Positions 28,444 to 37,669 are shown, counted from the first letter of the stretch. The stretch is 62,497 nucleotides of DNA from Planctomycetaceae bacterium (GCA_020426505.1 JAGQPX010000034.1:1-62497), one strand, 5' to 3'. A program made the numbers and translations. Notes: generated by a model not told the origin, from the letters alone.

Positions 28444-29640
28444 TCAAGCTCCATCAACTTTCGTGACGCAGAGCGTGTCGACCGCACTGATGCCACCGTA
28501 GTAGCGAGCCTTCACGCGAAGGACGACATCGCGATCGAAAGCAGACTCGCTGTCAGAGCGTTGCAGGAACGTCTGCACGGGCCAGATCTCGGTCCAGACA
28601 AATTGACGGCGAAAGTCTCCGACGAACCAGTCATTCGCTGCTTGGCCGCCGACTTCGTCGATGAAGGGAGAACTGAGGACTTCAAGTTGACCATGCACAG
28701 GGTTGGCGAATCGGGTCTCGCTGTCACCGTTCGTGACGGTAATCTCGGTTGAGTTGACGATACTGCGTGCCGTGCCCCGAAGCGCCTCGGGAACGAGAAT
28801 CTGCCGTGCGGGGATGACGACCGGCCTGGGAGTGCCGTCAACGCGGTCGTCGACCACCTCAGTGGCTCGATAGTGAAGAGCTGTCTCGACATCAGTCCAA
28901 TCCACCAGCGGGACGGGTGCATTGAATCCCGACGAAGTCGTGTTACCGGAACCGATGTAATTTCGGTTCGATCCGTTCGACTTATAGAGTTGCTGACCCG
29001 TTCCATTCGGTCGATAGACGTACTGACCGGTTGAAGCGTCCGCATCGATCACCGCACGAACGATGGTGCGTTCCCGTTCCTGGCGAAGGTAGTACCCTAA
29101 CGCCATTGCACGCCGGTTGATCTCGCCCGTCTGATCGAAGGCGATGAGTTCCTCGTTGATGCTGAGGATTCGCCCCTGCTTGCTTTCCAGAGTCGTGACC
29201 GATTTCTCGGTGAAACTCGACTCCTCGTAGGGATGCCCCTCGGGGACTTCCGATGGACCGGCGAGTGCTGTGAAACCTGCAATGCGGGAGTTTCGCAGAC
29301 GGCTGGGCATAACCGTCACGAGCCGATCTCCGATAAAGCCCGAGTCGTCGGCGTAGCCTTCGATGACCTTCCGTCCGATCAATTCACCGGTCACCACCTG
29401 GAACAGCGAAGTGCTCACTCCCGGACTTGACTCACTCAGCAATGTCGAGACGGGGCCGTCCGAAAGCGGTGACTCTCGCAAACTTCGGAGGTGAGGAAGC
29501 ACACCGCAGGCTTCCGCCAGTTCGTGATAGGAGAAGTCATCCGGGGTCAGCTGCTTTTCGTTGAGCAGTTGGCAGACCTTGTGATAGAAGCCCTGTGGGC
29601 CGTGTGACTCGATCAGCGTCGAGAGGGAGGTTCCATGCAT
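28444..29640 (-). CDS. HK97-fold phage-type major capsid protein
   Basis: 398 residues. The C-terminal half has the strand pattern of HK97-type capsids: RRQFVWTEIWPVQTF, then AFDRDVVLRVKARYYGG and a final DTLCVTKV. A central long-helix region runs from EINRRAMALGYYLRQERERT. The N-terminal 100 residues are helical and could be a scaffold-like delta domain, or belong to the mature shell. It is the last gene of the minus-strand head module. In tailed phages this protein builds the icosahedral shell. Confidence 0.72.
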   Translation of the reverse strand: MHGTSLSTLIESHGPQGFYHKVCQLLNEKQLTPDDFSYHELAEACGVLPHLRSLRESPLSDGPVSTLLSESSPGVSTSLFQVVTGELIGRKVIEGYADDSGFIGDRLVTVMPSRLRNSRIAGFTALAGPSEVPEGHPYEESSFTEKSVTTLESKQGRILSINEELIAFDQTGEINRRAMALGYYLRQERERTIVRAVIDADASTGQYVYRPNGTGQQLYKSNGSNRNYIGSGNTTSSGFNAPVPLVDWTDVETALHYRATEVVDDRVDGTPRPVVIPARQILVPEALRGTARSIVNSTEITVTNGDSETRFANPVHGQLEVLSSPFIDEVGGQAANDWFVGDFRRQFVWTEIWPVQTFLQRSDSESAFDRDVVLRVKARYYGGISAVDTLCVTKVDGA

Positions 29641-29698
29641 GGGTAGTTACGATCCGTATCAGGGAGGAGTGGGGGAACTGAAGGGGGATGCAGATGTG

Positions 29699-30181
29699 TC
29701 AGCCGATCGACGCATTGCTATTCGCGCTGCCGGTCGAGTAGGCCGAGGCGAATGTGACACGCAGACGGGTCGTCATCTGATTGACGAACTCAGCAGCACG
29801 AGCAATGGCCTGCGTGGCGGGGTCTGCGTACGCCAATTGCTGACTCAAGAGGACTGAACCGGAACCATCGGCGCCGAGCGGATTGCCGTTGTCGTAGGTC
29901 GCGTTGGCGACGTCGAACTCGTACACAGACGAAGAGCTGACATCGATTGACACGGGGGCGTCTTCGCCGTCAGTGGAGCTCTCATGGGCAATGCCGACAA
30001 ATACGTTCGCGAAGTCTGCTTGGGTGGTCGCAAGGTCTGTATTCCAGGTCAGTTCGCTCGCAGGACGAATGTGGGTCTCGTCGAGGTAGACCATGTCGCC
30101 TGGTTCGACAATGGATGTCGATTCGACACGAAACTTTTGCAGGACGACTTGTCCGGACCGGAAACCGAGGTTGTTAGGCAT
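29699..30181 (-). CDS. Capsid decoration/cement-like protein
   Basis: 160 residues, beta-rich, with EPGDMVYLDETHIRPAS, VFVGIAHESS and a Gly/Ser-rich C-terminus. The PGDxVY...VGIA pattern and the position directly before the capsid gene recall DUF2190/lambda gpD-type cement proteins. This is a position-supported inference, not a clear homology call. It would stabilise the shell. Confidence 0.5.
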   Translation of the reverse strand: MPNNLGFRSGQVVLQKFRVESTSIVEPGDMVYLDETHIRPASELTWNTDLATTQADFANVFVGIAHESSTDGEDAPVSIDVSSSSVYEFDVANATYDNGNPLGADGSGSVLLSQQLAYADPATQAIARAAEFVNQMTTRLRVTFASAYSTGSANSNASIG

Positions 30182-30239
30182 GAGAAGGTTCCAATGGAGG
30201 AGAGGGGAAGTGGAAACGCGGGCGTTTGCCGAAAAGCGG

Positions 30240-31124
30240 CTAGGAAGGTTGACGTTTGATCATCGCAACGAAGGCGTTATCCGAAGTGGCCTTGTGTGAC
30301 GTGGCCGACCGTTCGCGGCTCAATGGTGGGAATGATCGTGAGGCGTCGATGAGCGTGAGTCGTTCCCGAAGCAATTCACGTTGCTGAGACTCACTCGCAC
30401 GAAGCAATTGCTGCCGAAACGTCTCCGTCACCGCGTAGGAGGGAAGGCCCGATTCGCTGATCAGGTCCTCGATCACCTGTTCCTGTTGAGCAGCATCTTG
30501 TTGACTCTGTATTTCATCGAGTCGGGCGAGCAGTTCGTCACGTTCGATGATGAGTTGTTGGAGTTGCTCCTCCATGTTCGAAGGAGAGGTCGTTTGTGGT
30601 TCCTGAACGGAGAGCACCTCCTGAGCGGGCTCATCCGTTCCTTCAATCGATTCTCGGAAGGTTGTCGTTGTTGCGGGAAAGACGACCGCGTCGACACTGA
30701 CGACATCGTGGATTCGCGAAACAGATCCGTCGTCCCCGGCACGTTCCGCGAGGACGACGTGGCTCATCCCAACGCCAGGGGCGTCGGAGTCCGACAGGGC
30801 GAGGAACGTTCGTCCCGAGTCGGTATCCAGGACGCGAATGTCGCCTCGAATTCGGCCTGATTCGTATCTCGGATTGACGATCGAACCCACGAGATCGCGG
30901 GTGCTGCGTTCCTGTGGGCGAGACTTGTCGGCAGCATGATCGAGGAAGACCGGACGCTGATCATAAAGCGCGACGGCGTCGCGAAGGGCTTGTTCCTGAT
31001 AGTGGTAGCCGTTCCTAGACGTGTCCCCCGTGAGGGCGACGTTGCGGACAAGCCGTTTCGTGCGGTCGACCTGCAACTGTGAGTGCCAGTCGGCGACATG
31101 TTCGACGAGAGGAGCCGGTTTCAT
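30240..31124 (-). CDS. Prohead protease with scaffold-like C-terminus
   Basis: 294 residues. The N-terminal 160 residues resemble phage head maturation proteases: LVRNVALTGDTSRNGYHY, then YDQRPVFLDHAAD with a candidate His, and a later VGMSHVV stretch with Ser and His. The remaining 130 residues are Gln/Glu-rich coiled coil (EEQLQQLIIERDELLARLDEIQSQ region) typical of a fused scaffold. It would cleave scaffold and capsid delta domain during shell maturation. It is placed between portal and capsid as in HK97-type modules. Confidence 0.6.
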   Translation of the reverse strand: MKPAPLVEHVADWHSQLQVDRTKRLVRNVALTGDTSRNGYHYQEQALRDAVALYDQRPVFLDHAADKSRPQERSTRDLVGSIVNPRYESGRIRGDIRVLDTDSGRTFLALSDSDAPGVGMSHVVLAERAGDDGSVSRIHDVVSVDAVVFPATTTTFRESIEGTDEPAQEVLSVQEPQTTSPSNMEEQLQQLIIERDELLARLDEIQSQQDAAQQEQVIEDLISESGLPSYAVTETFRQQLLRASESQQRELLRERLTLIDASRSFPPLSRERSATSHKATSDNAFVAMIKRQPS

Positions 31125-31184
31125 CAGTTTTCCTTGCGAAGGAGTGACAGGGTTAATTAAAGGGGGCGTGGTTGCGCATAATGA

Positions 31185-31550
31185 TCACGAGAGAGGAGAC
31201 AGGCACGTCAGTCCGTTCGATGTTTGGCGCTGCCATTGCTCAATGTGAACCCGTGTGTCTTCGAGGACGGAATCGGTGGCGGGAAGGACGTGTCTGAGCC
31301 ATTTGGCGAGTCGCCAGGGAACAGAGCGATAGAGACCGCCGGGCGTCCGACAGGCAACGGCTGTCCGCTCGGTTGCTGCAACTCGCTTTTGCTGGGTGAG
31401 ATACCGCGCGAGTTGTTCGGTGAGTCGGATTCGTTCGGGATACGGTCGTTTCAACAGTGCGAGTACGAATTCCGCATCGTCGTCGGTGGCGGGGTAACAG
31501 ATTGCATCGGGGTGAGGTGTTCGCTCATAGGTCAGCCAGAGCAAGCGCAT
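31185..31550 (-). CDS. Small unknown protein of the capsid module
   Basis: 121 residues, basic, with no membrane segment. It begins MRLLWLTYERTPHPDAICYP, has a helical middle (RIRLTEQLARYLTQQKRVAATE) and ends with a Trp-rich helix. No family is recognised. It lies between portal and protease, where tailed phages often encode a head-completion, minor head or terminase-accessory protein. That role would be a guess. Confidence 0.5.
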   Translation of the reverse strand: MRLLWLTYERTPHPDAICYPATDDDAEFVLALLKRPYPERIRLTEQLARYLTQQKRVAATERTAVACRTPGGLYRSVPWRLAKWLRHVLPATDSVLEDTRVHIEQWQRQTSNGLTCLSPLS

Positions 31551-31622
31551 CGATCGTCCTCCGTGACGTCATGATGTTGCGAGTCCGCAGTAACGGCTCA
31601 CAAGGTTTCGAGAGCAGATGTT

Positions 31623-33005
31623 CTAAACCTGAGCCGTGCGAGATACGGACTCCGATCGGAGTTCTTGCCGCATGACTTCCGGGTCAGCTCCATCGCGACG
31701 GGCGATCTCCGCCCTACTCAAGACATCAGCCTCGATCAGACGGACGTCAGCCATGCGATCTCGGGGACGATCGCGGTTGACCAATTCAGCAAAGCACCAT
31801 TTCGTGACGACGAGATCGAAGAAGTCCTCTTGTAACTTGCCGGATCGGATTGCGTTGGACATCACCCACCGCCAAAGGCGGGTGAACTCCTGACCGAAGA
31901 AGTTTTGCTCCGACTGGAACATCTTGACCGCAGGCCCCTCGGCAACCATCGTCGACGCATAATTGGCATTCGACGCGTCCGAGGTCAGCATGAACTCCGG
32001 CAGACCGGCACCGGCAGCAATGCCCAACAACAGCATACGTCCGAGTGGAACGGTGTCTGCGTAATTGGTATCCGGCTGAACAAACTGCAGGTCCGTGCTC
32101 GGACTGGTTGTCAGCATGCTACCGGGCTGAAAGCGGTTACCACTCGCGCTCGCTGGTGCACCCGTGAGTGATTCGACACTTGATTCTGTTCCAAAAGAAG
32201 CTGCCGAGGCTGGGTTGGTCACCTTTCTCCAGAGAACGATCGACGCTTGCAACTTGCGAGCAGTGAGCTCCGTGTCGATCCAGTTCTGGTACCGTTCGAT
32301 GTGTTCGATGACGGGGGCAAAAATCGTCACCCCTCGTCTCTGGTTTGAGTCTGTGCCAGTCTTGGTGTGCAGGATCAACCCAGCATCCATCTGCTCAACA
32401 AGGTCTCCGGAGGCAGGGTCGATGCGGAGATACCAACGAGCCGTCTCAACATCGTTCGTATCGGTGAGGATTCCCTGTGAATCAGGTTCGTCCCGCGTGG
32501 GACCGATCGTTTCCGGGTCCACAAAGCGAATCTCGGGTGGCCACGAGCTTTGCGAGAACTTTCGGATAAAGCATTCCCCATCTCGCCAGGTACGTCGCGC
32601 ATGCTCCTGAAATGAGTAGTGACGGTCGTTGATCAGGAGGAAGTCATCCCACAGACGGTTTGCAGCTGCGAGAAGTTTCGAGACGTCTTCGCCGGACTTG
32701 GGATCGCGCTGTTCATGCACCAGCTTTAAGCCCGGCCCGGTGACGTAAACCTCAAACAACCTCATCAGGTTGCGCGAGTGCGGATCGCTTTCGACGAGTT
32801 GTCGGGCTCTTGTGCGTGCATCACGGCGAGCAGAAGCGTCGAGTCCGCGGCTTCCATCACCGAGCAGGGTCCATTGTCCCGGGTCTTCCGAGACCGGTTG
32901 TGGCCCGGATGCTTCCGTGAGATCGAGTAGTCGTTCGTGCAGCAGCCGTTGATACCGGGCCTTCAGTTGGGTTGTCTGCCATTTGTCTTGCAGATAGCCG
33001 AGCAT
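31623..33005 (-). CDS. Phage portal protein (lambda family)
   Basis: 460 residues. The lambda-type portal signature is visible: early ARTRARQLVESDPHSRNLMRLFEVYVTGPG, then WRDGECFIRKF, the PEIRFVDPETI strand, FAPVIEHIERYQNWIDTEL, and the C-terminal helix region LPEFMLTSDASNANYAST followed by FFGQEFTRLWRWVM. In a phage it forms the dodecameric DNA channel at one shell vertex. It is the first gene of the module. The 257 bases upstream (33006-33262) contain no terminase and no recognisable gene. Confidence 0.82.
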   Translation of the reverse strand: MLGYLQDKWQTTQLKARYQRLLHERLLDLTEASGPQPVSEDPGQWTLLGDGSRGLDASARRDARTRARQLVESDPHSRNLMRLFEVYVTGPGLKLVHEQRDPKSGEDVSKLLAAANRLWDDFLLINDRHYSFQEHARRTWRDGECFIRKFSQSSWPPEIRFVDPETIGPTRDEPDSQGILTDTNDVETARWYLRIDPASGDLVEQMDAGLILHTKTGTDSNQRRGVTIFAPVIEHIERYQNWIDTELTARKLQASIVLWRKVTNPASAASFGTESSVESLTGAPASASGNRFQPGSMLTTSPSTDLQFVQPDTNYADTVPLGRMLLLGIAAGAGLPEFMLTSDASNANYASTMVAEGPAVKMFQSEQNFFGQEFTRLWRWVMSNAIRSGKLQEDFFDLVVTKWCFAELVNRDRPRDRMADVRLIEADVLSRAEIARRDGADPEVMRQELRSESVSRTAQV

Positions 33006-33262
33006 GTTCGTCTTCGATCCGGGGACGGGGAATTGTCTGAGCGCGGGTCGGCGAAGAAACGTAAACCGTTGCCCTCTCTATCAAAGACAGCGTGGTTGCG
33101 CGCAAAAAAAGACGCAGCTTCCGAGTGGAAACCGCGCCGTATGGTGACGGTGCGACGAACTACAGCGGAGGACAGATACGTGTAAGGTCCCCGGCGGCGG
33201 ACCGCACGCGACACGTCCAAGTTTTGGCGCCCAAACGCCGCTACACCAAAGTGCCCATCGCA

Positions 33263-33646
33263 CTATTCAGCGGTTGGAGGCGTTGGTCGATCAGAGTCCG
33301 ACTGTGCCGCTGCTTCTTGAGCAGCTTCATCGAGCAACTCCTTAAGTCGCAACTTCTGACCCGGCGTGAGGAGGGTCGCGATCTCCGCATCACGCTTGGT
33401 TTCGACTTGTTCGATCTGCTTACGAAGCTTTTCAATCTGCTCCTCGTAAGCTTCCTGAAGTGAATAGACCTTTTCCTTCTGAGCATCGCTCATCCCAAGT
33501 TTGCCAAAGTGCGGTGGGAGTGGGCCCCGGTATTCCTTGTTCGAGGCTGCCGATCCATCGCCGTCATTCTGGGCGATGATCACGTTGGGTAATAAAGACG
33601 CCAGTCCCACCATGACAGCGAATCCGATCAGCAGAGTTCGTCTCAT
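33263..33646 (-). CDS. Exported coiled-coil protein (Spy/CpxP-like)
   Basis: 127 residues with a signal peptide cleaved near IIAQ (about residue 25). The mature protein has GMSDAQKEKVYSLQEAYEEQIEKLRKQIEQ and LLTPGQKLRLKELL, matching the helical-hairpin LTxxQ pattern of Spy/CpxP-type periplasmic chaperones or stress sensors. The C-terminus is Ala/Gln/Pro-rich. It is not obviously part of the capsid module, from which it is separated by 257 bases. Confidence 0.65.
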   Translation of the reverse strand: MRRTLLIGFAVMVGLASLLPNVIIAQNDGDGSAASNKEYRGPLPPHFGKLGMSDAQKEKVYSLQEAYEEQIEKLRKQIEQVETKRDAEIATLLTPGQKLRLKELLDEAAQEAAAQSDSDRPTPPTAE

Positions 33647-33775
33647 GAATGTCTCCCGAGTGAAAGAACCATCGAAACTACGAGCCGCAACGGCCCGTTT
33701 ATGGTTCGAGCATACCCCTGAAGGCCGATAGATGCTACCGACCTAGTGGATCTTTCGATGCTGGCTGATGCGTTG

Positions 33776-35278
33776 TTATTTGTCCAAGGCGACGGAATTG
33801 CCCAAGGGGTTAATAACAGTCGGCTCCGACGTCGTGATCGAAAGTGTGGTGCCTTGCTGCGAGACGATGGCGTTGAGACTTGCAGCTCCCGCCCGGGTTG
33901 CCAGTGTTTGAAGCGTGATGGTTCGAGTCGCGTCTGGCCGCAGATCGTCCGACAGAGGGATCGTGATCCGTCCTGTGGACCGGTCGTACGATACTCCGCT
34001 GGTCATTGGTTTCTCGTCGACCATTAAGCCGAGGGGTTGAAGTCCTTCTGTCAACAACAGAAGGGACGTGTTCGAGAGCTTCTCTAATCCCGCGTTCGTG
34101 ACATGGATCACATAGGTCACCTTTTCGCCCATCGTCACTGGGTCCTCACCATCGACAATGTCGAGGTCGACTTCCTCTCGTGGCGTTGTTTTGAGACATG
34201 CTTTGACAGGACGTACGTCGAAGGTTTGTCCAGTCACGCTGGCTGTGAGACGCGTTTCGTCGGTCAGCGAGAGGCATTCAAACTCGACCTGAATCTGCAC
34301 GCGTTCATCGATGCGGAGCATGCCGAGGTCCCACTCCAATCTTCCCGGTCTGCGAATCGCACCCGCAGACGCTTCGCGAGTTTCGAGAACTCCCTCATGT
34401 TCCAGCGTAACATGGACATCCGGTTGTTCGATGCCGGTGAGGTTTCTCACCGTGAGCACAAACTCGGCTCGACTGCCGATCGTGCGTTCCGACGGTCCGA
34501 TCAGTTCGAGTGGCTCACTCGGCAAGGGAGGTTTCGTGGATGACGCCGCCGGCGAAGTGCATTCGACGCAGACAGACTCGGTGACGGTTTCGATGCCGTT
34601 ACCAGTCACTTCAAACGTGACACAGAGCTGACCGATCCCGGTGCAATTGAGCGTCAAGTCGAGAGTCCGCTCTTGCCGAGCGTTGAGGCTGCCGAGCTTG
34701 TTCTGGGAAGCCCGATCTGGGAATTCGAGAAATTCGAGACCGTCCGGCAATCGACATACAATGATGACGTCTTCGACGGGAGTCGAGCGTTCGTTCCCCA
34801 CGGTGATCTGAATCGTCACGTCGTCACCTTGGAATGCTGTTGCCGGTGCAAAAACCGCGAACTTCAGGGGAGAGACCGGTTTATCCGCGAGTTCAAACTC
34901 GGCGTAGGGAACCGGAAAAGCATCGTCTGACGGTGAGGGAGCCATGAGGTCGTGCGAGTCGAATCCCTCCTCGGTGGCCGGTTCGGAAGGAGAGGACTCC
35001 GTCGGCTTTTGTCTGACTGTCGTGGGAAGATTCAGTTCGCCATCTTGAGGAGTGGCCTGCGATTGAGCCGGTCTTCCAGCGTCGTGCGGCTGACCGGTGG
35101 GAATTGGGGCTGTCAGCGGACGAGCGAACGGAGAGCGTTGAGGAGGATCGGTGAGTCGCCATGCCGTCAATTGACCGTTGGGGCCGCTGGCACATCCGAA
35201 AACGATGAGGAATGTACCGCTCATCACCAGCTGGAGGGCAGGTCCACTCAATCGTGTTGGAAGAAATTGGCTCATCAC
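33776..35278 (-). CDS. DUF11-repeat surface lipoprotein
   Basis: 500 residues with the lipobox LIVFGC (Cys29), a Pro/Ser-rich spacer to about 130, then three Ig-like DUF11 units of about 110 residues (each with a VxVxNxG-type strand: VTIQITVGNE, AEFVLTVRNL, VTYVIHVTNAG). It is a probable outer-surface structural or adhesion protein. It stands alone between convergent and divergent neighbours. Confidence 0.75.
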   Translation of the reverse strand: MMSQFLPTRLSGPALQLVMSGTFLIVFGCASGPNGQLTAWRLTDPPQRSPFARPLTAPIPTGQPHDAGRPAQSQATPQDGELNLPTTVRQKPTESSPSEPATEEGFDSHDLMAPSPSDDAFPVPYAEFELADKPVSPLKFAVFAPATAFQGDDVTIQITVGNERSTPVEDVIIVCRLPDGLEFLEFPDRASQNKLGSLNARQERTLDLTLNCTGIGQLCVTFEVTGNGIETVTESVCVECTSPAASSTKPPLPSEPLELIGPSERTIGSRAEFVLTVRNLTGIEQPDVHVTLEHEGVLETREASAGAIRRPGRLEWDLGMLRIDERVQIQVEFECLSLTDETRLTASVTGQTFDVRPVKACLKTTPREEVDLDIVDGEDPVTMGEKVTYVIHVTNAGLEKLSNTSLLLLTEGLQPLGLMVDEKPMTSGVSYDRSTGRITIPLSDDLRPDATRTITLQTLATRAGAASLNAIVSQQGTTLSITTSEPTVINPLGNSVALDK

Positions 35279-35430
35279 ACTGCGAGCCTAACACGATTGA
35301 CTGACGGATCGTGAATGGAACCGGGCCGATCGATTCAGATCACGCAAACTCTGATCCCGTAGCACGGATGACACGGAATAGCCAACGACGGCGATTGCGC
35401 GAAGCTCTACCGGTCACAGCAAGAGTGAGG

Positions 35431-35922
35431 TCAATCTGTCCCGGTCGCGCGGACCTCGTCGCCGATCTTGATCGTGCCGGCCTGCAATACGGTCGTCGTG
35501 ATGCCGCCGTGGCCTCGCATGGCTTGGTACCCACCCTCGCCGAGATTCCGCTCCATCAGCGAACAGGGAGCACACGGGCCGGTTCCTTCAAAGACAGCTT
35601 CGCCGATCGTGAAGCGTTGCTTCTTCAGCGACAGCAAATTGATGCCGGAGATCACTACGTTCCGTCGTAACAGCTCCGGGTCGACCGACTCATGGCCTGA
35701 GAGACTGGCGATCACCGGCAGATGCTCGGCTTGAATAAACGTCACTTGTCGCTTCGAGGCCTGTCCGCTCGTCGCATGATGGTCGCCCACCAGTCCCGTG
35801 CCGACCTCGACCGTCGCCGACTCGACGCTCTTGATTGTCGCTTGCTTCTCCGGGGCAAGGCCGATCCACTCGACGCGGCCAACCTGGGGGACATCGTTCA
35901 GGAGGTCTTTTGATTTTGTCAT
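35431..35922 (-). CDS. MOSC domain protein
   Basis: 163 residues from the ATG at 35922; upstream in-frame ATGs at 35955 and 36021 are possible but add non-conserved sequence. MOSC features are GTGLVGDHHA, the RRNVVISGINLLSL strand and the conserved cysteine in GPCAPCSLME. The MOSC fold is found in molybdenum-cofactor sulfurases and in YiiM-type proteins that handle a cofactor-bound or persulfide sulfur. A standalone protein of this size resembles the YiiM class. The substrate is unknown. Confidence 0.78.
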   Translation of the reverse strand: MTKSKDLLNDVPQVGRVEWIGLAPEKQATIKSVESATVEVGTGLVGDHHATSGQASKRQVTFIQAEHLPVIASLSGHESVDPELLRRNVVISGINLLSLKKQRFTIGEAVFEGTGPCAPCSLMERNLGEGGYQAMRGHGGITTTVLQAGTIKIGDEVRATGTD

Positions 35923-36053
35923 GGTTGTCTCGCTTGTCGGAGCAACTGGGCTCATGAATCCCGACTCAAGTCTCTTGCCGGATACGAATGGTGACAAGGC
36001 TGGAGTTTCAATTGTTCGCAAACGGATCGATCATTTGGTAAAGGTATGCTGCT

Positions 36054-36473
36054 TCAGGCGTTGGACTTCTTGACGAACTGTTCCATGACCTTGAGCGTCT
36101 CTTCGCTCACGTGATGCTCGATACCTTCTGCGTCGATGCGAGCCGTATCGGCACTGATGCCGTGTGCGATCAGGAACCTTTCGACGATGTCGTGCCGGTG
36201 ACGCGAGGCGTCGGCGAGTTTCTTCCCCTTGGCTGTCAGAGTGATCGGCGCGTAGGGCTCCGTCTGCACGTATCCGTCTCGTTGCAGTCGTCCCACGGTG
36301 CGGTTGACCGTGACGTGTGTAACGCCGAATCGCTTCGCCAGGTCGACCACACGGCAGGTGCCGTGTTCACTGATGACATCGTCGATGGCTTCGACATAGT
36401 CCTCAGCGAGTTCGTTCGCGTGGTCCTTGCGAGTCCGGACGTGTTCGTTCTTCTTGCGTTTAGCGGCAGGCAT
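36054..36473 (-). CDS. mntR: Manganese-responsive regulator, MntR type (DtxR family)
   Basis: 139 residues from the ATG at 36473. The N-terminal winged helix includes ELAEDYVEAIDDVI, DLAKRFGVTHVTVNRTVGRLQRDGYV and the wing YAPITLTAKGK. A dimerisation and metal-binding domain follows with HRHDIVERFL and DAEGIEHHVSEETL, whose His, Asp, Glu residues are the usual metal ligands. It lacks the SH3-like third domain, like MntR and unlike DtxR/IdeR. It probably represses manganese uptake. It is divergent from the prepilin gene across a double palindromic operator (36534-36578), a likely autoregulatory site. Confidence 0.85.
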   Translation of the reverse strand: MPAAKRKKNEHVRTRKDHANELAEDYVEAIDDVISEHGTCRVVDLAKRFGVTHVTVNRTVGRLQRDGYVQTEPYAPITLTAKGKKLADASRHRHDIVERFLIAHGISADTARIDAEGIEHHVSEETLKVMEQFVKKSNA

Positions 36474-36524
36474 GTGCGGTCGATGAGGGACTTGAGAATC
36501 CCTCAAAATACAGGCCAACCTCAC

Positions 36525-36552
36525 TTGACGGTAGTGTAGCCTGTGATACACT
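36525..36552 (+). promoter_or_regulatory. Candidate promoter toward the prepilin-like gene
   Basis: TTGACG (36525-36530), a 16-base spacer and TACACT (36547-36552). The predicted start near 36559 would place the left operator arm between the two boxes and the right arm just downstream of +1. Confidence 0.4.
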
Positions 36553-36578
36553 TCGCCAAAATGTATCACAGGCTACAC
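36534..36578. promoter_or_regulatory. Paired palindromic operator between mntR and prepilin-like gene
   Basis: Two arms, GTGTAGCCTGTGATACA (36534-36550) and its exact reverse complement (36562-36578), are separated by 11 bases. Each arm is itself a dyad of the form TGTAnCnnnnGnTACA, with centres 27 bp apart. This is the layout expected for two repressor dimers on one divergent control region. The neighbouring MntR-type regulator is the obvious candidate binder. In RNA the same sequence could fold into a long stem just before the prepilin ribosome site. Confidence 0.65.
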
Positions 36579-36592
36579 ATTGAGGAGGCGTC

Positions 36593-37669
36593 ATGTCCCG
36601 CAGGTTTGCACGTCAACGAGGGTTCACCCTGATCGAATTACTGGTCGTGATTGCAGTGATTGCGATCCTGATTGCGTTGCTGCTGCCCGCCGTTCAACAG
36701 GCGAGAGAGGCCGCACGACGCACGCAGTGCCGAAACAACCTCAAGCAGACGGGACTCGCCCTGCACAACTACCACGATGCCCATTCGGTCTTTCCCGCGG
36801 GGTACTATTCCTTCGGGACAAGTGACGGCACGGGACCCGCTTGGGCCAACATCGATCCCCTCACGTGGGATGCAGCTCCCGGGTGGGGTTGGGGGACCAT
36901 GATTCTGCCATTCATGGATCAGACGAACGTATACGAAGGCCTGAATATTCAAGCGGCCTGTTATGCCCCGGAGAACGCGTCCCTCGTGGAGATGAAGATG
37001 TCGGCCTTCCTGTGCCCCTCGGCAACGGGTGGCGATGAATCGTTCACTGTTCTCGATCAGGCAGGCGATCCGCTGCTCATTGATGGAAACGAAACGAAGC
37101 TGGCACGCAGCCATTATGTCGCCAGTCACGGACAGGAGTCCTGCTGGGGTGAGTGCGGCTCCGCACCGGCGGGAGTCGTCTTCTCGGACATCTATACTTC
37201 GACGACCCGGTCCGTAACGATCCACGGCGACGCCTCGAAAGTCGCGGATGGTCCATTCTACCGGAACTCCCGCACACGCATCCGTGAGGTTCGCGATGGA
37301 ACCACGAATACAATCTTTCTGGGAGAGCATTCATCGCGGCTGAGTGAGAAGACGTGGGTCGGCGTCGTGCCGGGAGCCTTCACCCATCCGCAGTTCACGA
37401 CACCTGAGAACGGTCCCGATGCCGCAGCGACACTCACGCTCATCCACGCGGGTCCCTCCGGCGGGGAACTGGACATTACCGGTTTCCCGATCATTCATCC
37501 GGTAAACTTCCCCACATTTCACGTGGGCCAAATGTACTCCGAACACATGGGCGGCGGACACGTCTGCCTGGGCGACGGGTCGGTCCGCTTCATCTCGGAG
37601 AACATTGATCTCTTCCTGTGGGCCGAGCTGTCGAGTATTGGCGAGGGCGAAGTGAGCGGAGCATACTGA
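36593..37669 (+). CDS. DUF1559 prepilin-type N-terminal cleavage/methylation protein
   Basis: 358 residues. A type IV prepilin leader, [27 protein letters not shown] (cleavage after the Gly at residue 10), is followed by the planctomycete DUF1559 body with [25 protein letters not shown] near 43-67. The C-terminal H-X9-DG motif is in [19 protein letters not shown]. These pseudopilin-like proteins form large paralogous families in Planctomycetes; their function is unsettled. GAGGAGG precedes the ATG. A small lipoprotein gene follows after 63 bases. Confidence 0.92.
   Translation: MSRRFARQRGFTLIELLVVIAVIAILIALLLPAVQQAREAARRTQCRNNLKQTGLALHNYHDAHSVFPAGYYSFGTSDGTGPAWANIDPLTWDAAPGWGWGTMILPFMDQTNVYEGLNIQAACYAPENASLVEMKMSAFLCPSATGGDESFTVLDQAGDPLLIDGNETKLARSHYVASHGQESCWGECGSAPAGVVFSDIYTSTTRSVTIHGDASKVADGPFYRNSRTRIREVRDGTTNTIFLGEHSSRLSEKTWVGVVPGAFTHPQFTTPENGPDAAATLTLIHAGPSGGELDITGFPIIHPVNFPTFHVGQMYSEHMGGGHVCLGDGSVRFISENIDLFLWAELSSIGEGEVSGAY

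Noticed and set aside
32963..33262. Possible terminase fragment upstream of the portal gene
   Set aside because: The short minus-strand frames here have no terminase motifs (no Walker A, no nuclease acidic residues), and the main one overlaps the portal start.
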